Shown here piece by piece: positions 35,242 through 43,811 of a DNA stretch of 64,000 bases; positions within the stretch are counted from its first letter, which is position 1; each line of letters begins with the position of its first letter. The position numbers and the translations under genes were made by a program. Under the pieces are notes generated by a model. That model was not told where the DNA came from. It worked only from the letters and a program-made list of their open reading frames with translations, and searched no databases. Origin of the DNA: Acidobacteriota bacterium (GTDB taxonomy: Bacteria > Acidobacteriota > Vicinamibacteria > Fen-336); assembly GCA_022340585.1 (NCBI GenBank), contig JAJDNS010000132.1:1-64000 (forward strand), written 5' to 3'.

Positions 35242-37698
35242 ATGAGTCCTGAGCCGACCAATGGGGATCTGAGGGTCGGTGTCTTCGTCTGCGACTGCGG
35301 GCTGAACATCGCGGGAGCGGTGGACTGCGGGGCGGTGACCGCCTACGCCGAGACCCTCCCGGATGTCATCTGCGCGGTTCGCAACAAGTACACCTGCGCG
35401 GACCCCGGCCAGAACGAGATCAAGGACGCGATCCAGAAGCACAAGCTGAACCGGGTCGTCGTCGCCTCCTGCACGCCGCGGCAGCACGAGCCCACCTTCC
35501 GGCAGTGCGTGCTCGAGGCCGGTCTCAACCCCTACCTCATGGAGATGGCCAACCTCCGCGAGCACTGCTCCTGGGTCCACCCGGGCGACCGCGAGGGCGC
35601 CACCGCCAAGGCCATGGACCTCGTGGCCAGCGCGGTGGCCAAGGCGCGGCTGCTCGAGCCCCAGGAGGAGATGGAGGTGCCCGTGACGAAGCGGGCGCTG
35701 GTCATCGGCGGAGGGGTGGCCGGGATCGAGGCAGCTCTCGAGCTGGCCGACGCCGGGCACCCGGTGACCCTGGTCGAGAAGGAAGCGTCCATCGGCGGGA
35801 TCATGGCCCAGCTGGACAAGACCTATCCCACGATGGATTGCAGCATATGAATTCTCGGCCCTAAGGCCATCGATGCCGGTCGGCATCGCAACATCGAGCT
35901 GCTGACGTACTCGGAAGTGGAAGACGTTGCCGGATACATCGGCAACTTCTCGGTCAAGATTCGCAAGAAGGCGCGCTACGTCGACTTCACTTCCTGCAAC
36001 GCCTGTGGCGAGTGTTCCCAGGTGTGCCCGGTGACCCAGCCGGACGAGTACCAGATGGGCCTCTCGTCCCGCAAGGCCATCTACATCCCCTTCCCCCAGG
36101 CCGTGCCGTGCTCGTACATCCTCGACATGGACCACTGCCTCGGGAACAACCCCATCGCCTGCGGGAAGTGCCAGGACGTCTGCGAGAAGCAGGCCATCAA
36201 CTACGACGACGCGGACGAGGTGGTCACCCGAGAGGTCGGAGCCATCATCGTGGCCATCGGCCTCGACGTGTACGACCCCACCGAGATGGACGAGTACGGG
36301 TACACCCGCTACGACAACGTGATCACCTCCATGGAGTTCGAGCGGCTGATCTGCGCCGGTGGCCCCACCGCCGGCCACTTCGTGCGCCCCGGGGACGGCC
36401 AGCGCCCGAAGAGGATCGGCTTCGTCCAGTGCGTTGGCTCGCGCAACCCGAAGATCGGTCGGCCCTGGTGCTCGAACATCTGCTGCATGAACACGATCAA
36501 GGACACCCTGCTCCTGGCCGACCACTATCCCGACGTGGAGAACGTCGTCTACTACCAGGACATCCGGGCCTTCGGGAAATCGTTCGAGGACATGTTCCAG
36601 CGCTCCAAGGAGAAGGGGACGCGGTACGTCCGCGGGCTGCCCGGCGACGTCGAGGAGAACCCGACGAACGGGAACCTGCTGGTCACGGTGGAGAACACCA
36701 CCAGCGGCAAGCTCGAGCGCCACGAGCTCGACATGCTCGTTCTCTCGGTCGGCGTCGAGCCCCCCAAGGATCTGGCGAAGATCTCCAGCCTGCTCACCCT
36801 CTCCAAGACGTCGGACGGCTTTCTCATGGAGTCCCACCCCAAGCTCAAGCCGGTGGACGCGCCCACTCGGGGCGTCTACTTCGCCGGCTTCTGCGAGTCG
36901 CCCAAGGACATCAAGGACTCGGTCTGCCAGGCGGGGGCGGCGTCGTCGCGAGCGGGGGCGCTCCTGAACGCGGGCAAGATCACCATCGAGGCCATCACCA
37001 GCCAGATCGACGCCGAGCTCTGCACCAAGTGCGGGATCTGCTCCCGGGTCTGCCCCTACGGCGCCATCACCTGGAAGAAGGGGGAGGTCGCGACGGTGGT
37101 CGAGGCCGCCTGCGCCGGGTGCGGGGCGTGCGGGGCGAGCTGCAACTTCGGCGCCATCACCATGCGCCACTTCACCGACCAGCAGCTCGTGGCCCAGGTC
37201 CGGGCCATCCTCGCCGAGAAGCCCAGGGACAAGGTGATGGTCTTCGCCTGCAACTGGTGCTCGTACGCCGGCGGGGACATGGCGGGGATCTCGAGGATCC
37301 AGTACCCCGCGACCAACCGGGTGATGCGAACGATGTGCTCGGCCCGGGTGTCGGAGGAGATGGTCCTTGAGGCCTTCCGGGCCGGGGCTCCGGTGGTCCT
37401 CGTCTCCGGCTGCCACTACGCGGACTGCCACTATATCAACGCCAACCGCCAGACCGTCCAGCGGGTGCAGAAGCTGTGGAACACCCTCGAGCGCAAGGGG
37501 GTGCGGCCCGAGCGACTCCAGCTCGAGTGGATCAGCGCCGCGGAAGGGCAGAAGTTCGCCAAGGTCATGAAGCAGCTGGAGGAGCTTCGTCAGACCGTGA
37601 CCGACGAGGAGATCGAGACGGCGAAGGAGGCCCTCAAGCCCAAGCCGAAGAAGAAGCCGAAGCCCAAGGCCGAAGCGGCCGCGGCGGCGGCGCCGTAG
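35242..37698 (+). CDS. hdrA: Selenocysteine-containing HdrA fused to MvhD
   Basis: Read through the UGA at 35848 this is 818 aa. ATG 35242 has GGAAGGA upstream. An N-terminal segment ([20 protein letters not shown]) leads to the FAD motif [12 protein letters not shown] (about 154) and PTMDCSI-U203-ILGPK. Ferredoxin insert from C252 ([12 protein letters not shown]); FAD-proximal cluster set C397, C410, C414, C415; C-terminal two-cluster ferredoxin from C594. Residues about 660-800 are a whole MvhD domain ([13 protein letters not shown]670), then a Lys/Pro-rich tail. The offset from U203 to C397 is nearly that between Cys197 and Cys386 in methanogen HdrA. It is the second bifurcation core of the operon. 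Confidence 0.92.
35848..35888 (+). promoter_or_regulatory. UGA selenocysteine codon and downstream SECIS hairpin of the second hdrA
   Basis: The UGA is 35848-35850. CGATGCC-GGTC-GGCATCG (35871-35888) has 7 perfect pairs with a GGUC loop, again 27 nt after the UGA. The 16-nt core GATGCCGGTCGGCATC is identical to that of the first hdrA although flanking codons differ. Confidence 0.84.
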
Positions 37699-37713
37699 GG
37701 GAGGGAGCCGGCC

Positions 37714-37857
37714 ATGGCCACCACGGAGACGTTCCGCTGCATGATGTGCGGCCACGAGTATCAGGAACGAGTGGAGCGCGGGGAGGACAAGGAGCGTTCC
37801 TGTCCCAAGTGCCGCTCCAACAGCATCCGTCACCTGAAGAACGCGGGGAAGAAGTGA
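37714..37857 (+). CDS. 47-aa zinc-ribbon/rubredoxin-like mini-protein
   Basis: ATG 37714 has GGGAG upstream and starts a 47-aa frame with two CxxC pairs, C9/C12 (RCMMCGHEYQ) and C30/C33 (SCPKCRSN), as in FmdB-type zinc ribbons or rubredoxin knuckles. It is basic at the C-terminus (HLKNAGKK). Its TGA overlaps the GTG of the next gene (GTGA), which strongly supports translation. A role as a small electron carrier or assembly factor for the Hdr complex is possible. Confidence 0.75.
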   Translation: MATTETFRCMMCGHEYQERVERGEDKERSCPKCRSNSIRHLKNAGKK

Positions 37858-39356
37858 GCGGCGACGCCCCCAACCCGGCACCTGCTCGGTCGGCCCCGGA
37901 GAAGGGGCCGGTCCGCGTCGACTTCGAGTTCCGCCGCGAGCTGGCCCGGAAGGTCGAGGGCAACCTCGCCAGCTTCTGCTACCAGTGCGGCGCGTGCGTG
38001 GGCGACTGCCCCGCCGCGACCTACTCCGACCGATTCAACCCCCGGGAGATCATGCTCGAGGTCCTCTACGGCCTCGGGGACGAGCTCATCAAGGAGGACT
38101 CGGTCCTCTGGCTCTGCACCAACTGCTACAACTGCCACGAGCGCTGCCCCCAGGAGGTGAAGCCGGTCGAGGTGATCATCTCCCTGAAGAACATGCTGGC
38201 CGACCGGGGGATCCTGCCGGAGGCAGCGAAGCGGATCACCCACACCTTCGAGACCACAGGTCGGACCACGCCCGGCGGGCCGGCGGTGGACAAGCAGCGC
38301 GCACGCTTCGGGCTCCCTCCCCTCGCCCCGGTCCCGGTCGAGGAGATCCAGGCCCTGCTGAAGCCGGACGCCGAGGTGCCCGAGCCTCCCGAGAGGCCGG
38401 CGCCCGAGAGAGCGGTGAGGCCGGCCCCCGCCCGCAAGGATCAGAAGCGCTTCGCCTTCTTCCCCGGCTGCCTCATCCCCGCCCGGCACCCGGCCATGGA
38501 GTCCGCCATCCGAAAGACGCTCACCAATCTGGGGATCGAGATCGCCGACCTGGAGGGCGCTTCGTGCTGCCCCGACCCCATCTACTTCAAGTCGAAGGAC
38601 AAGCTGGACTGGCTCTCGGTGGCCGCCCGCAACCTCACCCTGGCCGAGGAGCAGGGCCTGGACATCTTCACCAACTGCTCCGGCTGCACCGCCACGCTCT
38701 CGGAGACCCGCCACCTCCTTGAGGACGAGGAGCTCAAGGGGCGGGTGAACGGCCGCCTCCAGCGGATCGGCCGGCACTACGACGGCACCACGCGGATCAA
38801 GCACGTGGCCGTGCTCCTCCGGGACGAGATCGGCTACGAGGCAATCCGGAAATCGGTGAAGCGACCCCTGACCGGACTCAAGGTCGCCATCCACTACGGC
38901 TGCCACCTCCTCAAGCCCAGCCGCATCATGCAGGTGGACGACCCCAACAACCCCGAGGTCCTGGAGAAGCTCGTCGAGGCCCTCGGCGCCACGCCGGTCC
39001 GCCACAGCAACTGGTACCTGTGCTGCGGTAAGGCCTGCCAGGATGAGAACGTGCCCATGGACATGATGCACGACCTCCTCGGGGCAGTACACAAGGAGGA
39101 AGCGGAGCTTCTCTGTCTCATCTGCCCGACCTGCTTCGGGCAGTTCGACCACGGCCAGGCCAAGGTGGCCAAACGATTCGAGGAGGACTTCCACACCCCG
39201 GCCATCTACTACCTGCAGCTTCTCGCGTTCGCCCAGGGCGTCCCCTACGACGAGCTGGGCCTGGAGCGCCAGCGCTTCAAGGTGGAGTGCCTGAAGCGCT
39301 TCGAGAACGAGGACGACGAAGCCCCGGCCGCTTCCAGGAAGCAGCCCTCCGCCTGA
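37854..39356 (+). CDS. HdrC-HdrB fusion protein
   Basis: A 500-aa fusion. Residues 30-130 are HdrC-like with two [4Fe-4S] motifs, from C42 (CYQCGACVGDCP) and C88 (CTNCYNCHERCP). A Pro/Ala-rich linker (about 150-195) leads to HdrB with two CCG domains: C-x31-CC-x35-CxxC and C-x39-CC-x32-CxxC, so both non-cubane cluster sites look complete. GTG 37854 overlaps the mini-protein stop. It would be the catalytic partner of HdrA-MvhD just upstream, reducing an unknown disulfide or another two-electron acceptor. Confidence 0.9.
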   Translation: MSGDAPNPAPARSAPEKGPVRVDFEFRRELARKVEGNLASFCYQCGACVGDCPAATYSDRFNPREIMLEVLYGLGDELIKEDSVLWLCTNCYNCHERCPQEVKPVEVIISLKNMLADRGILPEAAKRITHTFETTGRTTPGGPAVDKQRARFGLPPLAPVPVEEIQALLKPDAEVPEPPERPAPERAVRPAPARKDQKRFAFFPGCLIPARHPAMESAIRKTLTNLGIEIADLEGASCCPDPIYFKSKDKLDWLSVAARNLTLAEEQGLDIFTNCSGCTATLSETRHLLEDEELKGRVNGRLQRIGRHYDGTTRIKHVAVLLRDEIGYEAIRKSVKRPLTGLKVAIHYGCHLLKPSRIMQVDDPNNPEVLEKLVEALGATPVRHSNWYLCCGKACQDENVPMDMMHDLLGAVHKEEAELLCLICPTCFGQFDHGQAKVAKRFEEDFHTPAIYYLQLLAFAQGVPYDELGLERQRFKVECLKRFENEDDEAPAASRKQPSA

Positions 39357-39376
39357 GCCCCCGGGGGCGATCGACC

Positions 39377-39414
39377 GAGGCTCGCGGGCAACGCCGCTTC
39401 GCGTGGCGAGCCTC
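39377..39414 (+). terminator. Strong hairpin after the hdr operon, probable terminator
   Basis: GAGGCTCGC (39377-39385) pairs perfectly with GCGAGCCTC (39406-39414), 9 bp around a 20-nt loop, starting 20 nt after the last stop of the operon. No U tract follows, so it may act with Rho or as an mRNA 3' end. Confidence 0.4.
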
Positions 39415-39638
39415 CAGGAATGCGATGTCCTCGGCGTCTCCTGGCGAAGAGCGGGTCTCGGAGGGCGAGGGCGGTGTGTGCTCCCGGGCGTCGAGCCGGT
39501 TCCCGGTCCCTGCGCTGAGGAGGGTCGGCCCCTGTGACCCAGGGCACAGCTGATCTGCACGGGCTCGTTAAGAATCGTGTTGCTCTGACTGTGCCGCGAC
39601 CAGCCGGTCGCGTGCGTCCCTGGAATGGAGGAGGCCCG

Positions 39639-42600
39639 ATGAGCGGTCCGCGTTTCGTGCACCGGTTCCCTCGTATCCGTCGATCACGATCGCGATCCGA
39701 CAGGGTCCTGGGCTTCGTTCCCGCTCTCCTGCTCGTCCTGCTCGGCGGGGCGACCAGTCAGGCTCAGGCCGCGAAGCTCGTCGAGGTCAGCGCCCTCGAC
39801 AGGGACTACCTGGTCGTCCACCTGTCCGACGGCGATGTGACCCACGACGAAGGCGGCACCGGGGAGACGATCGTCCGGTACACCCCGGAACTCGACACCG
39901 CCGCCGCGTCCCAGACCGGCAGCTGGACGATCAAGTCGGCGGCGGACGCCAGCTACGGCACCGCGGGACAGCACCCCCAGGGCTGCCATCGCAAGAAGAA
40001 GCTGAGCGGCCATGCCCAGATGGGGTGGTCCGGCAGCGACTTCCACTATGAGTACACCTACGAGCACTGGCTCTACCTCAGGCTGCCCAGCTCCCTCAAG
40101 CAGGGCCTGACCTACACGCTCGAGATCGCCTCGGCCACGAACATCGAGAGCACCTCCGCATCGTTCACCTTCGACGTCTTCCACAGCCGCTCCGAAGCCG
40201 TGCACGTGAACCTCGTTGGCTACGCCGCGGACGCGGCTCACAAGGCCGCCGATCTCTACCACTGGATGGGCGACGGCGGCGCCCGCGACTACTCCACCTT
40301 CGAAGGCAACACCGTGTACCTCCTTGACGTCGACAGCGGGGAGGCCTACCCGGCGGGGCTCGTGAGCTTCTGGACGCCCGGCGGTAGCGATGTCGGCTGG
40401 TACGACCTCACAGGCTCAGACGTCTGGAACGTGGATTTCCCCGACTTCGCCAATGCCGGCATCTACCGACTGGTCGTCGAGGGCGTCGGCTGCAGCGGGG
40501 ACTTCGAGATCAGGAACGACGTCTATGCCGTCCCGTACGAGGTCGCGGTGCGCGGCTACTTCTACATGAGGATCGGAGAGGACAACCCCACCGGCATCTC
40601 GCCAGCCCCACGAACTCCCCGCTACGTCCCGGGGGTCAGCCCGGCCTCGACCACGGTGTACCTGACGACGATGCAGCCCTGGCATCCCGAGTGGAAGACC
40701 TTCTCGGGAGGTGACGTGTGGGACAGGCCCGACGACTGGGCGGCCTACCGCAAGGCCGGCAACCCGACCAACCCCAGTGCCTGGGGAGGGCACTCCGACG
40801 CCGCCGACTGGGACCGCCATCTGGGCCACGTCGCGAACATCTACGACCTCCTGCTGCCCTTCCTCATGACGAACGGCGCGATCAGCGACGACGACACGGG
40901 GATCGCGGAGAGCGGCAACGGAATACCCGACATCCTGGACGAGGCCCGCTACGAGGTGGACTTCTGGCTTCGACTGCGTGACGGAGAGGGCTACTCCCAC
41001 GGCCTGACCAACCCCAACGACAGCAACGAGATGTTCCAGGCCGGGCCGACGGCCATCGCCGCCTGGGCCAATGCCGCGAATGCCGCCATGCTCGCCGACG
41101 CGTTCCGCGTCGCCGGCCTGACCACTCTCATGGACGAGTACGAGGGCGCGGCTGCCACTGCCTACGACTACGCCGATGGCCTTGGGAATCCCATGCTCGA
41201 CGAGGGCCTGGAGCTCGACGATGGCACCCTGAGGGGCCGGGATCTCAAGATGACCGCGGCCGCCTTCCTGTACAACCTGACCGGCGCGCCGGCGTACGAG
41301 GAAGTGCTCGAGGCGGAGAGCGTCTGCTCCGGCGCACCAGCGACGCTGAAGAGCAGCAGCCGAAACCAGATCTACGGATCTGCGGCCTACCTGGTCACGC
41401 CCCAGTCAGTCCACTACCCCACGCTGCAGGCCAACATGAAGACGGCGATCCTCAACGAGGCCAGGAGCGAAGAGGCCGATCAAGCCGTCAGCCGACCCTC
41501 CCGGCGCGCGACCGACCAGACCTCCTCCTACTTCCACACCGCCCAGAACGTGCAGCGCACCATCGTCGCCCACGCCGTGGCCGATGACCCTTCCGACCGC
41601 GACTTCTTCCGCAAGGCCCTCACCCTCGAGGCCGACTGGGGTCTGGGCCGGAACCCCTTGAACATGATACAGATGACGACGGCCTTCACGCCGCTCGAGT
41701 CCAAGCGCAGCGTCCCGGAGGCCTACACCTCGGGGATGGATGACGGGGTGGCAGGCGTTCACCCGGGGCACACGCCGTACATGAACCTCGACGACTGGGC
41801 CCCCGGAATGACCATGGGAAGGCCGTCAGCGTTGTACGAGAACAGCTACCCGACGAACGTCCCCTCCACCTGGCCCATAGGGGAGGCGTACTTCCCCTCG
41901 CGCTGGGTCTGGGCGCACAACGAGTTCACGCCGCGGCAGACCATGCGCGGGAAGATGGCATTGTACGGATACCTCCATGGGCTCGCCGCAACCACGCTGC
42001 CCGCCAATCCCTCCCTCACGGTCGGCAGGACCGGCAACGGGAGCGGCACGGTGACATCGTCACCGCCCGGCATCGACTGTGGCAGCGACTGCAGCGAGGA
42101 GCACGCCCCCGGAACGAGTGTGACCCTCACGGCGACGGCCGACAGCGAGTCGGTGTTTGGCGGCTGGGGCGGGGCCTGCTCCGGGACGGACAGCTGCGAC
42201 GTGGTCGTGGACACCGCCACGTCGGTGACGGCCGCGTTCAACACGAGCGCCTACACGCTGGGCGTCGACGACGTCTCCGTCATGGAAACCGATGCGGGCG
42301 GGACCGCGCTCGCGTTCACGGTGACGCTCACCGCCAGCACGCTCCCGGACACGTACACCCTGAGCGTCTCCACATCGGGCTCGGGCCGGGGCACGGTGAC
42401 CGCCTCCCCGGCCGGCATCAGCTGCGGGAGCGATTGCCACGAGGTCTACGATGCCGCGACGACCGTGACGTTGACGCCCTCGGTGGCCAGTGGCTCCACG
42501 TTCGCGGGCTGGAGCGGAGACTGCGCGGGTTTCGGCGAGTGCACGGTCACAATGAGCGCGGCGCGGTCCGTGACTGCGACGTTCGACGGGCCGGCGACGG

Positions 42601-43610
42601 TGCCCGGCGGCCTGCGCTGGGTCGGGCGCGTGGATGCCACCGACCCCGGCGCCGTCCGCTTCGCGTGGCAGGGCGCGGGCTTTGTCGCCGCCATGGCTGG
42701 TCCCACCGTGAGCGTGAACCTGCGGACGAGCGGGGCGACGACGGTGTTCTTCCAGCCGGTGGTCGACGGCCTCCCCGGCGATCGCTTCGAGGTGACACAG
42801 GGCGGCGTCCAGACGGTGACTCTGGCGAGCGGGCTGTCCTCGGGTGACCACGTGATCGAGCTGTACCGCGAGACCGAGGGCATGTACGGTGTGAGCACGT
42901 TCCTGGGCTTCGCCGAGGGCACGGTCACCGGGGCGCCGGCGACCAGCGGACGGATCGTGGAGGTCGTGGGCGACTCGATAAGCGCCGGATACGGCAACCT
43001 GGGTGTCGAGCCGCACCCGGGCTGGGTCGCGAACCCCGCCTGCCACTGGACCGCGGATAACTCTTCCTGGTTCCAGACCTACGCGGCGGTCGCGGGCCGC
43101 GCGTTCGGCGCCGACGTCTCGACCGTTGCGCGTTCCGGCTGGGGCATGTCGCGGGATCGCGACGGCAGCACGAGCGGCGTGCTCTCCTCGGTGTACGGGA
43201 ACGCCGTCGGCACCGAGGACACCACGCCCTGGAGCTTCGCGCCGGAGGCCAGCGTCGTGATCGTCAACCTGGGCACGAACGACATCAGTCCAGGCGACCC
43301 CGGGACGGCCTACGAGACCGCGTACATCAGCTTCCTGCAGGACGTGCGCAGCCGGTACCCGGAGGCGTGGATCTTCGCGACCATCGGGTCGATGCTCGGC
43401 GGCTCCGAGCTCGACACCATCAACGCCCACCTGGCGAACGTGGTGGCGGCACTGGGCGACGACAGGGTCGTCACCTTCGACCTCGGGACGCAGGAGATGG
43501 GTTCGAACGGGGAGATTCCCACGGGCTGCGACTGGCACCCCAACGTCGTCGACAACGCGCGCATGGCCGAGATCATCAAGGCGCGGCTCCAGACCCACCT
43601 GGGCTGGTGA
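39639..43610 (+). CDS. Secreted GH9 glycosidase - divergent repeats - CE2 acetylesterase multidomain enzyme
   Basis: A 1323-aa extracellular enzyme. The signal peptide ends near SQAQA (about 45). An N-terminal Ig-like part is followed by a GH9 (alpha/alpha)6 barrel up to about 785, with the catalytic Asp pair in GGHSDAADWDRH (D387, D390). Then come two approximately 75-aa InlB-type/Cys-paired repeats at about 790-865 and 906-985 (GTVTSSPPGIDCGSDC, GTVTASPAGISCGSDC), separated by a clipped Calx-beta-like start (VDDVSVMETDAGGTALAFTV). Residues about 990-1323 are CE2: a jelly-roll, then SGNH with S1113 (VGDSISAGYG), GTND and D1298/H1300 (GCDWHPN). ATG 39639 has GGAGGAGG. It would cut beta-glycans and remove acetyl groups. 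Confidence 0.85.
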   Translation: MSGPRFVHRFPRIRRSRSRSDRVLGFVPALLLVLLGGATSQAQAAKLVEVSALDRDYLVVHLSDGDVTHDEGGTGETIVRYTPELDTAAASQTGSWTIKSAADASYGTAGQHPQGCHRKKKLSGHAQMGWSGSDFHYEYTYEHWLYLRLPSSLKQGLTYTLEIASATNIESTSASFTFDVFHSRSEAVHVNLVGYAADAAHKAADLYHWMGDGGARDYSTFEGNTVYLLDVDSGEAYPAGLVSFWTPGGSDVGWYDLTGSDVWNVDFPDFANAGIYRLVVEGVGCSGDFEIRNDVYAVPYEVAVRGYFYMRIGEDNPTGISPAPRTPRYVPGVSPASTTVYLTTMQPWHPEWKTFSGGDVWDRPDDWAAYRKAGNPTNPSAWGGHSDAADWDRHLGHVANIYDLLLPFLMTNGAISDDDTGIAESGNGIPDILDEARYEVDFWLRLRDGEGYSHGLTNPNDSNEMFQAGPTAIAAWANAANAAMLADAFRVAGLTTLMDEYEGAAATAYDYADGLGNPMLDEGLELDDGTLRGRDLKMTAAAFLYNLTGAPAYEEVLEAESVCSGAPATLKSSSRNQIYGSAAYLVTPQSVHYPTLQANMKTAILNEARSEEADQAVSRPSRRATDQTSSYFHTAQNVQRTIVAHAVADDPSDRDFFRKALTLEADWGLGRNPLNMIQMTTAFTPLESKRSVPEAYTSGMDDGVAGVHPGHTPYMNLDDWAPGMTMGRPSALYENSYPTNVPSTWPIGEAYFPSRWVWAHNEFTPRQTMRGKMALYGYLHGLAATTLPANPSLTVGRTGNGSGTVTSSPPGIDCGSDCSEEHAPGTSVTLTATADSESVFGGWGGACSGTDSCDVVVDTATSVTAAFNTSAYTLGVDDVSVMETDAGGTALAFTVTLTASTLPDTYTLSVSTSGSGRGTVTASPAGISCGSDCHEVYDAATTVTLTPSVASGSTFAGWSGDCAGFGECTVTMSAARSVTATFDGPATVPGGLRWVGRVDATDPGAVRFAWQGAGFVAAMAGPTVSVNLRTSGATTVFFQPVVDGLPGDRFEVTQGGVQTVTLASGLSSGDHVIELYRETEGMYGVSTFLGFAEGTVTGAPATSGRIVEVVGDSISAGYGNLGVEPHPGWVANPACHWTADNSSWFQTYAAVAGRAFGADVSTVARSGWGMSRDRDGSTSGVLSSVYGNAVGTEDTTPWSFAPEASVVIVNLGTNDISPGDPGTAYETAYISFLQDVRSRYPEAWIFATIGSMLGGSELDTINAHLANVVAALGDDRVVTFDLGTQEMGSNGEIPTGCDWHPNVVDNARMAEIIKARLQTHLGW

Positions 43611-43811
43611 CGCCACCCGCGCCATTCGCCGCCCTCGAGGTGCCGCTCCATCCAGCCGAGGGCCCGCGTCAAGGCGTCCACCTGGTGCGCACGCTCCCCT
43701 CGCCGGACCAGGCGGATCGAAGGCCGACTGGAAGACGTGCGCCGGGATCCCGGCGGCCCGCTCCTGGTCACGCAGGTCGCGAGAGGATCCCGGTGGTGCT
43801 AGGCTCCGACG

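Noticed and set aside
43620..43710. Minus-strand segment HQVDALTRALGWMERHLEGG resembling the C-terminus of a prolyl oligopeptidase
   Set aside because: Only about 25 residues match the expected helix, no stop follows at the right place, and no catalytic residue is present; too short to call a pseudogene.
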